A stretch of DNA of 64,000 bases from Haemophilus parainfluenzae (GCF_003253005.1 NZ_QEPZ01000006.1:1-64000); one strand, 5' to 3'. Counted from the first letter of the stretch, positions 1 to 11,198 are shown. Numbers and translations are program-made. Notes: a model not told the origin generated them from the sequence alone.

Positions 1-244
1 GGTCTTCTTCAGTTTTGGGTGGCGGTGGCATTTTTGCATATTGGGGTTTCATCGGCGGTCGTCCTGATGGTTTACGGGGAATAAGTCCTTTTATGCCACT
101 TTTTTCAAACCGTTTCAACCATGTCCCGACTAGAGCGTTGGAAGGAATATTGTAAAAACGAGCAGCTTCTCTAATACTCATTTTCTCATTCAAAATAGGT
201 TGAAGAACCTGTAATTTAAATTTGATTGTGTAGTGTTTACCCAT
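1..244 (-). CDS. IS3-family (IS150-like) transposase OrfA, partial
   Basis: The first 81 codons of a gene reading out of the left edge of the window are visible; the ATG is at 242-244. The N-terminus looks like a helix-turn-helix of the InsE/OrfA kind: MGKHYTIKFKLQVLQ, then SIREAARFYNIP as the recognition region and WLKRFEKSGIKGLIPR after it. In IS3 elements OrfA is the DNA-binding half of the transposase and is joined to the OrfB DDE catalytic half by programmed -1 frameshifting; OrfB would lie outside the window. No stop or frameshift is seen in the visible part, so the element may be intact. The family call is fairly firm, the exact IS name is not known. Confidence 0.8.
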   Translation of the reverse strand, partial: MGKHYTIKFKLQVLQPILNEKMSIREAARFYNIPSNALVGTWLKRFEKSGIKGLIPRKPSGRPPMKPQYAKMPPPPKTEED

Positions 245-301
245 AAAAAATCTGCACCTCAATTGTTGGTTTGTTGAGTCCAACTTTTGGGGTGCAGATC
301 A
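1..301 (-). mobile_element. Insertion sequence, IS3 family, right-hand part
   Basis: The terminal sequence read on the minus strand from 301 begins TGATCTGCACCCCAAAAGTT, the typical outer end of IS150-group elements, and lies about 57 bases upstream of the OrfA start. A short complementary copy (TCTGCACC near 250) makes a hairpin with the end. The element lies just beyond trpA; whether it broke a gene cannot be told because the other end is outside the window. Confidence 0.7.
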
Positions 302-325
302 AATTTGACCGCACTTTTTTATTTA

Positions 326-1132
326 TTATTTGGTTGCAGTTTTCATATTGCGAACAAATTCGGCAAGTTCAGATAAGCATTGAGCCTGATTATCTAAGTT
401 TCGCTCAATGATTTTTACCGTTGCAGAGCCTGAAATAGCTCCCGCTGCACCCAGTTGAAGGGCTTCTTTCACCTGAGCTGGTTGAGCAATACCAAAACCT
501 TGTAGAATTGGTGGAGCCTTGTGGGCTTTGAGTTGCTCTACGAGCGTATCTAAGTTTGCAGCGTGAGCTTGATTCTCCGCACTTGTTACACCTGCACGAG
601 AAACTAAATAGGTATAACCTTCGCTGTTTTCAGCAACGCCTTGTACCGTTTTGACATCAGCATTTGGTGGGCAAATAAAGACAGGTTGAATGCCATGCTT
701 TTTAGCAACTTGAACATAGTCTTCTTTTGCTAATAGTGGAATATCTGCCACTAAAACTGCATCCACGCCGACTTCTGCACAACGTTGATAGAAATTATCT
801 AAGCCTTTTGCAAAAATTAAATTTGCACAAAGGAGTAAGCTAATCGGAATTTCTGGATATTTTGACCGCACTTTAGCGAGCAATTTAAAGCTATCTTCTG
901 TGCTATGTCCAGCATTCAATGCACGATTATTAGCCGCCTGGATAACAGGACCGTCTAATAGCGGATCAGAAAATGGAAAGCCTAATTCCAAAGCATCTGC
1001 GCCATTTTCGACTAACGTGCAAATAATCTCAAAAGAGCGATCAAATGTTGGATCGCATAATGTGACGAAAGGTACAAAAGCCCCTTCTTTTTTCGCTGCA
1101 AGTTCTGCAAATTTAGTTTCAAAACGGCTCAT
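326..1132 (-). CDS. trpA: Tryptophan synthase alpha chain
   Basis: TrpA (268 aa, full length) cleaves indole-3-glycerol phosphate to indole and glyceraldehyde 3-phosphate; indole is channelled to the TrpB active site in the cytoplasmic alpha2beta2 complex. The catalytic glutamate lies in the N-terminal strand motif [18 protein letters not shown], and the phosphate-binding end contains QGFGIAQP and GAISGSATV. It is the last gene of the trp operon: its ATG overlaps the trpB stop by one base (TAATG), implying coupled translation. An uptake signal follows the stop, then the IS end; no clear T-run terminator is seen. Confidence 0.97.
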   Translation of the reverse strand: MSRFETKFAELAAKKEGAFVPFVTLCDPTFDRSFEIICTLVENGADALELGFPFSDPLLDGPVIQAANNRALNAGHSTEDSFKLLAKVRSKYPEIPISLLLCANLIFAKGLDNFYQRCAEVGVDAVLVADIPLLAKEDYVQVAKKHGIQPVFICPPNADVKTVQGVAENSEGYTYLVSRAGVTSAENQAHAANLDTLVEQLKAHKAPPILQGFGIAQPAQVKEALQLGAAGAISGSATVKIIERNLDNQAQCLSELAEFVRNMKTATK

Positions 1133-2328
1133 TATTGCATTCCTTTTTCTTTTAAAACTTTATCAACAGTGAAAATATCTTTATCACCACGACCAGAGAG
1201 ATTCACCACTAAGATTTGTTCTTTATTCGGTTCTTGATGAACCATTTTTAACGCATGCGCTAATGCATGCGAACTTTCCAATGCAGGAATAATTCCTTCA
1301 TGTTTTGCTAATTCTTGGAAAGCATTTAACGCTTCATCATCTGTAATACTTGGGTATTCTGCACGACCAATACTTTGCAAGTACGCATGTTGAGGTCCTA
1401 CAGAAGGGAAGTCTAATCCAGCAGAAATAGAGTAGGATTCTTCTACTTGACCATCTTCAGTTTGCATTAATGGTGATTTCATACCGAAATAAATACCGAC
1501 TTTTGCATGGCCTAATGGTGCACCATGTTCACCACTTTCAACGCCGTGACCAGCGGGTTCCACACCAATTAAGCGTACACCTTTTTCATCAATAAAATCA
1601 GTAAACATACCAATTGCATTCGAACCACCACCGACTGCCGCAATGACAGCATCGGGTAAGCGACCTTCTTTTTCTAAAATTTGACGTTTGGTTTCTTCAC
1701 CAATCATTTTTTGGAATTCACGCACAATCGTCGGGAATGGATGAGGACCAGCTGCGGTACCCAATAAATAATGGGTATTTTCATAATTAGCTGACCAATC
1801 ACGCATTGCTTCACAACACGCATCTTTTAATGAGCAAGAACCTTTTTGTACAGGAATTACTTCTGCCCCCATCAAACGCATACGGAAGACGTTTGGTGAT
1901 TGGCGTTCCACGTCTTTAGCCCCCATGTAAACACGGCAAGGCATATCTAACATTGCACAAGCAAGGGCTGTCGCAACACCATGTTGGCCCGCACCGGTTT
2001 CGGCGATAATGCGTGTTTTACCCATGCGTTTTGCCAATAAAATTTGACCTAATACTTGGTTGGTTTTATGGGCACCACCGTGAAGTAAATCTTCACGTTT
2101 TAAATAAATTTTTGCTTTTGTCCCTTTGGTTAAATTACGACAGAGGGTAAGAGCGGTCGGTCTGCCTGCATAATTTTTAAGTAAATCTTGAAATTCACGT
2201 TGGAATTCAGGATCGTCTTTTGCTTCAACAAAGGCTTTTTCTAGCTGTTGTAGTACCGGTACGAGAATCTCCGGGACGTACATTCCACCAAATTCACCGA
2301 AATAAGGATTTAAAAGGGTTTCTGACAT
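1132..2328 (-). CDS. trpB: Tryptophan synthase beta chain
   Basis: TrpB (398 aa) is the PLP enzyme that condenses indole with serine to make tryptophan. The PLP lysine is in [15 protein letters not shown], the phosphate-binding glycine loop is [12 protein letters not shown], and the substrate loop [12 protein letters not shown] is present. Its ATG is 12 bases beyond the ydfG stop, and it overlaps trpA at its end, so the last three genes are tightly co-transcribed. All expected motifs are intact. Confidence 0.97.
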   Translation of the reverse strand: MSETLLNPYFGEFGGMYVPEILVPVLQQLEKAFVEAKDDPEFQREFQDLLKNYAGRPTALTLCRNLTKGTKAKIYLKREDLLHGGAHKTNQVLGQILLAKRMGKTRIIAETGAGQHGVATALACAMLDMPCRVYMGAKDVERQSPNVFRMRLMGAEVIPVQKGSCSLKDACCEAMRDWSANYENTHYLLGTAAGPHPFPTIVREFQKMIGEETKRQILEKEGRLPDAVIAAVGGGSNAIGMFTDFIDEKGVRLIGVEPAGHGVESGEHGAPLGHAKVGIYFGMKSPLMQTEDGQVEESYSISAGLDFPSVGPQHAYLQSIGRAEYPSITDDEALNAFQELAKHEGIIPALESSHALAHALKMVHQEPNKEQILVVNLSGRGDKDIFTVDKVLKEKGMQ

Positions 2329-2340
2329 AATATTTCCTTG

Positions 2341-3099
2341 TTATTTTTGAATTCTTGCGACATTAAGTGGTGCAAAGGTTTGTGCAGTAGGCATCACTTC
2401 AATGCGATTAATATTGACATGTTCAGGTTGTTGATTGAGCCATAGAACAATATTAGCAATATCTTGTGGACTGACATATTCCACATTTTCATAGAGTTTT
2501 TCAGCTCGGGCATCATCGCCTTTAAAACGGACATTCGAAAATTCAGTTCCACCGCAAAGACCAGGCTCAACATTGGTCACGCGAATTTGTGTGCCTGCAA
2601 GATCGGCTCGAAGATTTAAACTAAATTGTTTGATAAAAGCTTTAGTACCACCGTATATATTTCCACCTGGATAAGGATAAGTGCCTGCAATTGAGCCTAA
2701 ATTAATAATATGGCCTGAATTATGTTCTACCATTTGTGGTAACACAAGACGAGTGATGGTGACGAGACCTTTAATATTGGTGTCAATCATTTTCATCCAA
2801 TCATCTAAACTCGCTTTATCAGCACTTTCTAAGCCTAATGCTAATCCTGCATTATTCACCAATAAATCAATGGATTGCCAGCTAGCGGGAAGGGAATGGA
2901 AAGCATCTTCTGTTGCCTGGCGATCTGAAATATCAAAGGCAAGAAAGTGGAAGTTTTCACCTAATTCTTGCTGTAATTGTTCTAAACGAGTGACACGACG
3001 CCCTGTGCCAATTACACGATAGCCATTTTCAATGAGTGTGCGACAAATTGCCGCACCAAATCCGGCAGTTGCGCCGGTTACTAACGCTGTTCTTTGCAT
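2341..3099 (-). CDS. ydfG: Short-chain dehydrogenase, YdfG-like (NADP 3-hydroxy acid dehydrogenase)
   Basis: A classical SDR of 252 aa: cofactor motif TGATAGFGAAI, NNAGLALG, the catalytic serine in NLGSIAGTYPYPGG and the YGGTKAF Tyr-Lys pair. The whole sequence follows E. coli YdfG, which oxidises serine, allo-threonine and 3-hydroxypropionate or reduces malonic semialdehyde. An ATG six codons upstream is possible, but the ATG at 3099 has a good GGGGA ribosome site and matches the family start. It sits inside the trp operon between trpCF and trpB although it has no known step in tryptophan synthesis; co-regulation is inferred. Confidence 0.88.
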   Translation of the reverse strand: MQRTALVTGATAGFGAAICRTLIENGYRVIGTGRRVTRLEQLQQELGENFHFLAFDISDRQATEDAFHSLPASWQSIDLLVNNAGLALGLESADKASLDDWMKMIDTNIKGLVTITRLVLPQMVEHNSGHIINLGSIAGTYPYPGGNIYGGTKAFIKQFSLNLRADLAGTQIRVTNVEPGLCGGTEFSNVRFKGDDARAEKLYENVEYVSPQDIANIVLWLNQQPEHVNINRIEVMPTAQTFAPLNVARIQK

Positions 3100-3122
3100 A
3101 ATGTTTCCCCTTAGCAATCAGA

Positions 3123-4559
3123 TTAATTTAATAAAATCGTCTTAAAAACTGACCGCACTTTTTCGCTGTCTTTTACGCCAGCAGCAGTTTCTACACCAGA
3201 ATTGAGATCAACCCCTAGGCAACCTTGCTTAATGGCTTGTTCAATATTGTCAGGTGAAATACCACCAGCCAAAATAATTTTGTGTTTCAAGTTTTCAGGA
3301 ATGAGTGACCAATTAAAGGTTTTTCCTGTGCCACCTTGTTGATTAGCAGATTGGCTATCGAAAATATAGCGTGCGATATTTAAATCATCCGTAAAATCAA
3401 CCGCACTTTGTGTCTCAGTATCGACTGAAATGGCTTTCCAAATTTGAGTTTCCTCAGGCAGTTGGTGACGAAGTGCGGTAATAAATTCAGCCGTTTCTGA
3501 ACCGTGTAGCTGAACGGCATAAAGCTGCAATTGTTTAGCGATTTTTACAATAAAATCAATTTCTTGATTCTGGAATACGCCCACAAAACGAAGTGGTGAT
3601 GCTGTCACTAATTCTTGGGCTTGACGTAGGCTCACACAGCGTTTTGAATGTTCGACGAAAATTAAACCACCGTATAATGCTCCGTTTACGTAAACCTCTT
3701 TGACATCTTGTATACGAGTTAAACCGCATACTTTATTTTCGCCAAAAATCACTTCACGCACAGCATTATTTAAATCAGCACTACCCATTAGGCTGCTGCC
3801 GATTAAAAAGCCATGTGCCACTTTTTGCAAATCACGAATTTGACTGTGATTATAAATCCCTGATTCGCTGATAATACGTGCATCAGCGGGGATACGATCG
3901 GCATATTTTTGTGTAAGTTCTACCACGCGGTTTAAATCAACGGTGAGATCGTGAAGATTACGATTGTTGACTCCGATAATTTTTGCACCTAAAGCAAGGG
4001 CACGCTCAAATTCTTCTTCATTGCTGGTTTCTGTCAATACCCCCATGCCAAGAGAATGTGCAAGATCAGCCAGTACGCGATAGGTTTCATCATTCACCAC
4101 TGAAAGCATCAATAAAATAGCATCAGCTTGATAGTAGCGTGCAAGATACACCTGATATTCGCTGATCATAAAATCCTTGCATAATACAGGTTGTGAGACA
4201 ACGTCACGTACTTGCGGCAAATATTCAAATTTACCTTGAAAGTATTTCTCATCCGTTAGCACAGAAACAGCTGACGCATAATGTTTATATACATTGGCGA
4301 TTTCTTCTAAGTTAAATTCACCACGAATCAATCCCTTAGATGGCGATGCTTTCTTACATTCCAAAATATAAGCAGGCTTTTGATGTGTGCCTTTAGCCAA
4401 CGCATCATAAAAAGAGCGGTCAGATTTTTGAATGTTTTCTTTAAATTGTGAAAGCGGAAATTCGGCTTCCTTCGCTTTAACCCATTGGGCTTTGTCTAAG
4501 ACGATTTTTTGTAGCACCGTAGCAGAGTCAATTGGTTTGGTGAAATCTTGCGTGATCAT
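3123..4559 (-). CDS. trpCF: Bifunctional indole-3-glycerol phosphate synthase / phosphoribosylanthranilate isomerase
   Basis: A fused enzyme of 478 aa. Residues 1 to about 255 form the TrpC barrel ([41 protein letters not shown]), and the rest is the TrpF barrel ([39 protein letters not shown]). It carries out two consecutive steps from phosphoribosylanthranilate to indole-3-glycerol phosphate. The fusion is the gammaproteobacterial arrangement. It begins 57 bases after trpD and is preceded by an AAGAAG-type ribosome site. An uptake signal is embedded near the 3' end. Confidence 0.96.
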   Translation of the reverse strand: MITQDFTKPIDSATVLQKIVLDKAQWVKAKEAEFPLSQFKENIQKSDRSFYDALAKGTHQKPAYILECKKASPSKGLIRGEFNLEEIANVYKHYASAVSVLTDEKYFQGKFEYLPQVRDVVSQPVLCKDFMISEYQVYLARYYQADAILLMLSVVNDETYRVLADLAHSLGMGVLTETSNEEEFERALALGAKIIGVNNRNLHDLTVDLNRVVELTQKYADRIPADARIISESGIYNHSQIRDLQKVAHGFLIGSSLMGSADLNNAVREVIFGENKVCGLTRIQDVKEVYVNGALYGGLIFVEHSKRCVSLRQAQELVTASPLRFVGVFQNQEIDFIVKIAKQLQLYAVQLHGSETAEFITALRHQLPEETQIWKAISVDTETQSAVDFTDDLNIARYIFDSQSANQQGGTGKTFNWSLIPENLKHKIILAGGISPDNIEQAIKQGCLGVDLNSGVETAAGVKDSEKVRSVFKTILLN

Positions 4560-4616
4560 AAATTTTCTTCTTATTTTATTGGGGCTTTATTGCGGTGTAT
4601 AAAATCGGCCTTTATC

Positions 4617-5618
4617 TTAATATTTTGTTAAATTTTGTAGTGTCTCAAACGCTTTGCCTGATGCGAGATGAGCCAACACATTTTGAACATTTTGTTTTAA
4701 GTCATCATGACCAAATAATTTCAACAATAATGCTACATTTGCAGCAACTGCATTGGCATGTTCCTCTTTTCCGTCACCTTGTAAAAGTGCGGTCAGATAT
4801 TGGGCATTTTCTTGCGGTTCGCCGCCACGTAAATTTTCTAAAGATTGTGTTTTTAAACCAAAATCTTCCGGTGTTAAGGTGAAGTAGTCAATTTTGCCGT
4901 TTTTAATTTCGGCGACTTGCGTTTTACCGTGTACGGCGACTTCATCAAGACCGGCACCATGAACTACAAAAGTATGTTGATGACCTAATGCGACAGCGGT
5001 TTCAGCATAGGTTTTCACTAATTCAGGGGCATACACACCAAGCAAATGATAAGTTGGGCGAGCTGGATTAATTAATGGACCTAAAATATTAAAAAGCGTA
5101 CGCGTTTTTAATGCCGAGCGAACAGGGGCAACATGTTTAAAACCGCTGTGATATTGTTGAGCAAATAAGAAACATACGCCAATATCATCAAGCGCTTGAC
5201 AAGCTTGTTCTGGTGTGACGTTGACATTCACACCGAGTGCGGTTAATACATCACTGGCACCGGATTTACTTGATACGCTACGGTTACCGTGTTTGGCTAC
5301 TTTTGCCCCCATAGAGGCTGCAACAATGGCACTAGCAGTAGAAATATTAATGGTATTTTGACCATCGCCACCTGTTCCTACAATATCCGCAAAAGGGTAG
5401 TCAGGGCGAGGGAATGGTTTGGCATTTTGCAAAGACGCAGATACCGCACCACTTAATTCATCGATGGTGGCACCACGTACTTTTAACGCAATCAGCATGG
5501 CAGCGATTTGTTCGTTATTCAGTTCGCCTTGCATAATAGCATTAAAAATGACCGCACTTTCTTCTTTATTAAGTGTTTTTCCGCTGTAAAGTTGTTCTAA
5601 TAATTGAGCCGTTTGCAT
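4617..5618 (-). CDS. trpD: Anthranilate phosphoribosyltransferase
   Basis: TrpD (333 aa) joins anthranilate to PRPP. The glycine-rich PRPP loop [17 protein letters not shown] and the [15 protein letters not shown] motif are intact, as is the GPLINPARP segment. It is not fused to the TrpG glutaminase, unlike the E. coli TrpGD protein; TrpG is encoded two genes upstream. It lies in the middle of the trp operon. Confidence 0.96.
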   Translation of the reverse strand: MQTAQLLEQLYSGKTLNKEESAVIFNAIMQGELNNEQIAAMLIALKVRGATIDELSGAVSASLQNAKPFPRPDYPFADIVGTGGDGQNTINISTASAIVAASMGAKVAKHGNRSVSSKSGASDVLTALGVNVNVTPEQACQALDDIGVCFLFAQQYHSGFKHVAPVRSALKTRTLFNILGPLINPARPTYHLLGVYAPELVKTYAETAVALGHQHTFVVHGAGLDEVAVHGKTQVAEIKNGKIDYFTLTPEDFGLKTQSLENLRGGEPQENAQYLTALLQGDGKEEHANAVAANVALLLKLFGHDDLKQNVQNVLAHLASGKAFETLQNLTKY

Positions 5619-5629
5619 AATCTTGTCCC

Positions 5630-6025
<396 letters not shown>

Positions 6026-6610
6026 TTAATCTCTGTTTAATAACCATTCCACAGATTGTTGTAATAATTTCGAACCTTGCACGGTAAGAATGCTTTCTGG
6101 ATGGAATTGGAAAGCACAAATTGGCAAGGTTTTATGACGAATTGCCATCACAATACCATTGTAATCGGCATTGACAATAAATTCGTCAGGCAGATTTTTA
6201 CCCATTAAAGAGTGATAACGTGCCACAGGCATTGGGTTAGCAATATCTTTAAACATGGCTTGGTTATCATGTTGAATGCGAGATACTTTACCATGTAATA
6301 CTTCGCCTGCATGTACAACCTCTCCACCAAAGGCTTGAATAAGTGCTTGATGGCCTAAGCAAATACCGATAATTGGCACATCATTTTTTAAACGTTCAAT
6401 AAGTGGGAGTAAGATACCTGCCTCAGCCGGAGTACCTGGCCCTGGAGATAGCGCAAGAATCGTATCCGGTGTATTTAATGCTTCTTGTACCACTTGTTCT
6501 AAATTAGTGTCATTACGATAAATTTTTACGTTATGCCCAAGCACACGGAATTGATCCACTAAGTTATAAGTGAATGAATCAAAATTATCTAAAAAGAGAA
6601 TATTAGCCAT
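6026..6610 (-). CDS. trpG: Anthranilate synthase glutaminase subunit
   Basis: A stand-alone class I glutamine amidotransferase of 194 aa that feeds ammonia to TrpE. The catalytic cysteine is in GICLGHQALIQAFGG and the His-Glu pair in FQFHPESI; the oxyanion segment LSPGPGTP is also present. Its start is 12 bases beyond the trpE stop. Similar PabA proteins serve folate synthesis, but the operon position settles the call as TrpG. Confidence 0.95.
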   Translation of the reverse strand: MANILFLDNFDSFTYNLVDQFRVLGHNVKIYRNDTNLEQVVQEALNTPDTILALSPGPGTPAEAGILLPLIERLKNDVPIIGICLGHQALIQAFGGEVVHAGEVLHGKVSRIQHDNQAMFKDIANPMPVARYHSLMGKNLPDEFIVNADYNGIVMAIRHKTLPICAFQFHPESILTVQGSKLLQQSVEWLLNRD

Positions 6611-6622
6611 AATTTATCGTCC

Positions 6623-8173
6623 TTATTTTGCTTGGGTATTGATTTGTTTGATTGCTTTAAGCACTGCAGCCGCTTTATGGCGAGTTTCATCCGCTTCCAT
6701 TTGAGGATCAGAATCCAATACTTCGCCACAGCCAGCTTGAATATGGGCAATGCCATTTTGTACAAAAGCAGAACGAATCACGATACAGGTATCAAAATGA
6801 CCATCAGAGGTGAGATAACCGACCGCACCGCCGTAGCTGTGACGTTTTTGCTGTTCAAATTGATAGATTAACTGCATCGCTTTGATTTTAGGCGCACCAG
6901 TTAAAGTGCCCATATTCATACAAGCTTGATAAGCGTGTAAGGCATCAAGTTCAGGACGTAATTTACCCACTACGCGAGAAACCAAGTGCATGATGTGAGA
7001 ATAGCGATCCACTTGCATTAGTTCAGCGACTTTACGCGTACCGCTTTGGCAAACGCGAGCAATATCATTACGGGCTAAATCCACCAACATTAAATGTTCA
7101 GCTTGTTCTTTATGATCAAGACGCAATTCTAATTCCAAACGCGCATCCAATTCAGGGTCAATATTGCCATGCGCATCAAACCCACGCGGGCGAGAACCTG
7201 CAATTGGGTAAATTTCTAATTGGCGATTGTCCGGTGCATATTTCAACGCACTTTCTGGTGATGCACCGAATAAAATGAAATCCTCATCGTTCATGTAGAA
7301 CATATATGGGCTTGGATTGTTATGTTTTAATTGTGCATAGCTCGCAAGGGTATTCGGGCAGGCCAATGAAAAACGGCGAGATGGCACGATTTGGAACACA
7401 TCACCAATATTAATATGATGTTTTAATGCTTTTACAATGCCGATGAATTCAGGATCTTCAAAGTTGGTGTTGACCTCATCACTTGCCGCTTTAATGGAAA
7501 GTACACCATCAATATTTCTTAATTTTTGTGCAATAGAAAGTGCGGTTTTCGCGACTTCCACTTGCTCTTCTTGGCTAAAACAGAAGCTTTTTAATGTAGC
7601 TTGTTGGCTTTGGTGATCGATGGTGATTAAGTTTTCTGCGAGATAGAAACTGTAATCCGGGCAGTTAATGCCATCATCTTTTAATTCAACATCTTGCATT
7701 GGAATAAAATTTGCCACCAAATCATAAGCAAATAAACCACCTAAAAAGACAGGTGTGCTGCTATGTTGATAATGGTTAGAAATTACACGAAGTCCATCAA
7801 AAATGGTTGCAGCTTGTAATTTGCTGTCTTCATCTAATTGATTGTCGAGCGGCGCGAATTGCACAGAAAATTCATTCTCAAAATTGACCGCACTTACGGT
7901 ACCGAGTTGGCTTAACACTGGATGAATTTCGTTTAACACTTGTTTACCGTTCGCATTCAGTGCTCTAAAAGTCACTTGATTGCCTAAACAAGTAATTTTA
8001 ACGGAAGCATTAATTAGAATAAGGCTCTGTAAGCTATTTTTACTACCAATTTCGGCAGAGTCGAGGAGAAGAGAATTTGAGTTCTGTTTGCAAAGCGTAT
8101 TAAAAATTGCGGTGGTGTCGGCGTGATAGGGAACCGGTTGAGAGGTCACCGCAATAAAAGGGGTATTTTTCAT
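6623..8173 (-). CDS. trpE: Anthranilate synthase component I
   Basis: TrpE (516 aa) turns chorismate into anthranilate, the first step of the pathway. The chorismate-binding core is intact (IAGSRPRGFDA, DLARNDIARVC, MGTLTGAPKIKAM, YGGAVGYL, QAGCGEVLDSDP). The N-terminal LLLDSAEIGS corresponds to the LLESA tryptophan-feedback motif, so feedback inhibition is expected. I chose the ATG at 8171-8173, which has AGGA 8 bases upstream, over an in-frame TTG two codons earlier. It is the first gene of the operon, directly behind the TrpR operator with a leader of only about 25-30 bases. Confidence 0.96.
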   Translation of the reverse strand: MKNTPFIAVTSQPVPYHADTTAIFNTLCKQNSNSLLLDSAEIGSKNSLQSLILINASVKITCLGNQVTFRALNANGKQVLNEIHPVLSQLGTVSAVNFENEFSVQFAPLDNQLDEDSKLQAATIFDGLRVISNHYQHSSTPVFLGGLFAYDLVANFIPMQDVELKDDGINCPDYSFYLAENLITIDHQSQQATLKSFCFSQEEQVEVAKTALSIAQKLRNIDGVLSIKAASDEVNTNFEDPEFIGIVKALKHHINIGDVFQIVPSRRFSLACPNTLASYAQLKHNNPSPYMFYMNDEDFILFGASPESALKYAPDNRQLEIYPIAGSRPRGFDAHGNIDPELDARLELELRLDHKEQAEHLMLVDLARNDIARVCQSGTRKVAELMQVDRYSHIMHLVSRVVGKLRPELDALHAYQACMNMGTLTGAPKIKAMQLIYQFEQQKRHSYGGAVGYLTSDGHFDTCIVIRSAFVQNGIAHIQAGCGEVLDSDPQMEADETRHKAAAVLKAIKQINTQAK

Positions 8174-8198
8174 AATCAATCCTGTATTCTGAACTTTT

Positions 8199-8232
8199 GC
8201 ACTATTAAACTAGTACATAATGCATAAGTCAA
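8199..8232 (-). promoter_or_regulatory. trp operon promoter with TrpR operator
   Basis: On the minus strand a TTGACT -35 box (8227-8232) and TTTAAT -10 box (8204-8209) are separated by exactly 17 bases. Overlapping the -10 is ATGTACTAGTTTAATAGTGC (8199-8218), which closely fits the TrpR consensus built on two ACTAGT half-sites. Repression by TrpR with tryptophan is therefore expected. The distance to the trpE ATG is too short for a trpL leader peptide. Confidence 0.85.
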
Positions 8233-8370
8233 GAAAATAATCAAAAAATTGGCGTGATTTTACAATATTTTTTTAATTTTTAACCAAAGATATTAAAAAT
8301 AGAGGAAGTTGATTAGAAAAAAGCCATTTCGAGGCATATCTCAAAATGGCTTATCTGGGGATTTTAGTAA

Positions 8371-8952
8371 TTAGAGAGATGCAACAATCTCATCAATTTT
8401 ATTTCTTGCTGAACGTTGTGCTTTTTCAATTGCCTCTGCACCTAATCCAATACCTTTTGCATAAGCAAACTGAACATCGGTAATACCAACAAAACCTAAA
8501 ATGGCTTCTAAGTAATTTGTCACATTGTTGTTTTCATCATACATGCCACCAAAACTTGCTAATACAATCGCTTTTTTACCTTGAAGTAAACCTTCAGGGC
8601 CATTTGCAGTGTATTGGAAAGTCACACGAGGGCGAGCGATAAAATCAAAATAAGATTTAAGTTGTGTTGGGATGCCTAAGTTATACATAGGTGCACCAAT
8701 TACAATAATATCAGCGGCTTTTAATTCAGCCACTAACTCATCAGATAAGGCTAAAAGTGCATTTTCTTCTGCAGTTTTAGGTTCGCCACGTACCGCAGTT
8801 GCCGCCGTTGCATCAAAATGGGGAAGTTGTTGCGCCGCTAAATCACGTACCACAATGTTGTGGTCTTTTAATTTTTCAATGGTGTAATCGGCTAATTTAT
8901 TACTTTGAGAGTTATCTACAAGGATGCTTGATTTCAATACTAATACGTTCAT
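8371..8952 (-). CDS. azoR: FMN-dependent NADH-azoreductase
   Basis: A flavodoxin-fold protein of 193 aa that follows E. coli AzoR (formerly AcpD). The FMN phosphate loop is [18 protein letters not shown] and the second binding segment is [18 protein letters not shown]. AzoR reduces azo dyes and, more physiologically, quinones using NADH and FMN. It stands alone between trpE and thrS, with its own ribosome site (GGAAACTCT then ATG). Confidence 0.93.
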   Translation of the reverse strand: MNVLVLKSSILVDNSQSNKLADYTIEKLKDHNIVVRDLAAQQLPHFDATAATAVRGEPKTAEENALLALSDELVAELKAADIIVIGAPMYNLGIPTQLKSYFDFIARPRVTFQYTANGPEGLLQGKKAIVLASFGGMYDENNNVTNYLEAILGFVGITDVQFAYAKGIGLGAEAIEKAQRSARNKIDEIVASL

Positions 8953-9070
8953 AGAGTTTCCTTTAATTGCTGTTTATCAAAAGTGCGGTCATTTTATCGG
9001 AAATTTTGAATAGATAAAGTAGCTATCAGGAAAATCATTATTTACTCATTGGAAAGAATTCAGCAAGATA

Positions 9071-9099
9071 TTAACAAGTGTGGTGGAAAGTGCTAAAAT
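9071..9099 (+). promoter_or_regulatory. Sigma-70 promoter of thrS
   Basis: TTAACA (9071-9076) and TAAAAT (9094-9099) are separated by 17 bases; each box differs from consensus at one position. Transcription would start near 9106, leaving a leader of about 107 bases before thrS. In E. coli ThrRS represses its own translation through a tRNA-like leader; I did not confirm such a fold here. Confidence 0.65.
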
Positions 9100-9212
9100 T
9101 CTCCGCCGTACTTGGTTTGCTCGATAGTGGGAGTGAATGAAAGTGCGGTTTGTTTTTAATCATTATTTGCATGTTGCCTTTCGTATGGGCGACCACTGTA
9201 TAAGGAAAAATT

Positions 9213-11156
9213 ATGCCTATTATTACTTTGCCGGACGGTTCTAAACGTGAATTTGATCGTCCAGTTTCTGTGTTAGAAGTGGCTCAAGATATCGGAGCCG
9301 GTCTTGCCAAAGCAACCATCGCTGGCCGTGTAAATGGCGAACGTCGTGATGCGAGTGACATCATCAATGAAGATGCCAACCTTGAAATTATTACTGCAAA
9401 AGATGAAGACGGTTTAGAAATTATTCGTCACTCTTGCGCACACTTGCTAGGTCACGCTATCAAACAATTATTCCCAGATGTCAAAATGGCAATCGGTCCA
9501 ACGATTGAAAATGGCTTCTATTATGACGTGGATTTAGACCGTTCTTTAACGCAAGAAGACATTGATGCTATCGAAAAACGTATGCTGGAATTGGCGAAAA
9601 CCAATTATGACGTAATCAAAACTCCGGTAAGCTGGCAAGAAGCAAGAGATACTTTTGAAAAACGCGGCGAGCCATACAAAATGGCTATCTTAGATGAAAA
9701 CATTGAACGTACCGCAACGCCTGCGCTTTATCATCACGAAGAATACATTGATATGTGTCGTGGGCCACATGTGCCAAATATGCGTTTCTGCCAACACTTC
9801 AAATTAATGAAGGTTGCAGGTGCATACTGGCGTGGTGATAGCAAAAATAAAATGTTACAACGTATCTACGGTACGGCTTGGGCAGATAAAAAACAATTAG
9901 CAGAATACTTAACTCGCTTAGAAGAAGCGGCAAAACGTGACCACCGTAAAATCGGTAAAGCGTTAGATTTATATCATATGCAAGAAGAAGCACCGGGTAT
10001 GGTGTTCTGGCATAACGATGGTTGGACAATTTTCCGTGAATTGGAAACCTTCGTACGTACTAAATTAAAAGAATACGATTATCAAGAAGTGAAAGGTCCG
10101 TTCATGATGGACCGCGTGTTATGGGAAAAAACAGGTCACTGGCAAAACTACGGTGATTTGATGTTTACTACACAATCAGAAAACCGTGAATATGCGATTA
10201 AACCAATGAACTGCCCGGGACACGTTCAAATCTTTAACCAAGGTTTAAAATCTTACCGTGATTTACCAATCCGTATGGCTGAATTTGGTTCTTGTCACCG
10301 TAACGAACCATCAGGTTCTTTACACGGTTTAATGCGTGTCCGTGGCTTCACTCAAGATGATGCACACATTTTCTGTACTGAAGATCAAATTGAAAGCGAA
10401 GTAACCAGCTGTATTAAAATGGTTTACGACATTTACAGCACTTTCGGTTTCCAAAATATTCAAGTAAAACTATCTACTCGTCCTGAGAAACGTATCGGTG
10501 CAGATGATATGTGGGATCGTGCAGAAGCAGGTCTTGCGGCAGCATTAGCTCATAACGGTCTTGAATATGAAATTCAAGAAGGTGAAGGTGCATTCTACGG
10601 TCCGAAAATTGAGTTTGCGTTACGTGACTGCTTAGATCGTGAATGGCAATGCGGTACTATCCAATTAGACTTTGCATTACCAGGTCGTTTAAATGCGTCT
10701 TATGTGGCAGAAGATAATGATCGCCGTACACCAGTTATGATTCACCGTGCGATTTTAGGTTCGATTGAACGTTTCATCGGTATCATTACTGAAGAATATG
10801 CGGGTTTCTTCCCTGCATGGTTAGCACCAGTTCAAGCGATTGTGATGAACATTACAGATAGTCAAGCAGACTACGTTCAAAAAGTGGTGAAACAACTTTC
10901 TGATGCTGGATTACGTGTTAAAGCTGATTTACGTAATGAAAAAGTTGGCTTCAAGATCCGCGAACATACCTTACGTCGCGTGCCTTATATGCTCGTTTGC
11001 GGTGATAAAGAAATCGCAGAAGGCAAAGTGGCTGTACGTACCCGTAAAGGTGCAGATTTAGGTACTTTCACTATTGAAGAATTTGCTGAAATCTTAAAAT
11101 CCCAAGTAAGACAACGTGAGTTGAAATTGTTGGGTGAAGAGCAATTAATTCTTTAA
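9213..11156 (+). CDS. thrS: Threonyl-tRNA synthetase
   Basis: A class II synthetase of 647 aa that charges tRNA-Thr. The order is TGS domain ([17 protein letters not shown]), editing domain with [10 protein letters not shown] and the CRGPH zinc-like motif, catalytic core with motif 2 ([20 protein letters not shown]), the zinc-site cysteine in KPMNCPGHV and motif 3 ([17 protein letters not shown]), then the anticodon-binding domain. It is separated from yeaD by an uptake-signal terminator, so thrS is its own unit rather than continuous with infC. Confidence 0.98.
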   Translation: MPIITLPDGSKREFDRPVSVLEVAQDIGAGLAKATIAGRVNGERRDASDIINEDANLEIITAKDEDGLEIIRHSCAHLLGHAIKQLFPDVKMAIGPTIENGFYYDVDLDRSLTQEDIDAIEKRMLELAKTNYDVIKTPVSWQEARDTFEKRGEPYKMAILDENIERTATPALYHHEEYIDMCRGPHVPNMRFCQHFKLMKVAGAYWRGDSKNKMLQRIYGTAWADKKQLAEYLTRLEEAAKRDHRKIGKALDLYHMQEEAPGMVFWHNDGWTIFRELETFVRTKLKEYDYQEVKGPFMMDRVLWEKTGHWQNYGDLMFTTQSENREYAIKPMNCPGHVQIFNQGLKSYRDLPIRMAEFGSCHRNEPSGSLHGLMRVRGFTQDDAHIFCTEDQIESEVTSCIKMVYDIYSTFGFQNIQVKLSTRPEKRIGADDMWDRAEAGLAAALAHNGLEYEIQEGEGAFYGPKIEFALRDCLDREWQCGTIQLDFALPGRLNASYVAEDNDRRTPVMIHRAILGSIERFIGIITEEYAGFFPAWLAPVQAIVMNITDSQADYVQKVVKQLSDAGLRVKADLRNEKVGFKIREHTLRRVPYMLVCGDKEIAEGKVAVRTRKGADLGTFTIEEFAEILKSQVRQRELKLLGEEQLIL

Positions 11157-11173
11157 AATCTTAATTAAAAATG

Positions 11174-11198
11174 ACCGCACTTTGATGTGCGGTTTTTT
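11174..11198 (+). terminator. Rho-independent terminator of thrS made of paired uptake signals
   Basis: ACCGCAC (11174-11180) pairs with GTGCGGT (11187-11193) across a 6-base loop and is followed by a T-run to 11198. The left arm is an uptake-signal core, the right arm a shortened one. Confidence 0.85.

Noticed and set aside
8174..8179. TTG start of trpE two codons upstream
   Set aside because: The ATG at 8173 has a well-spaced AGGA and the family start; the TTG adds only two residues.
8174..8199. trpL-like leader peptide
   Set aside because: Only about 25 bases lie between the expected transcription start and trpE, with no Trp codon run.
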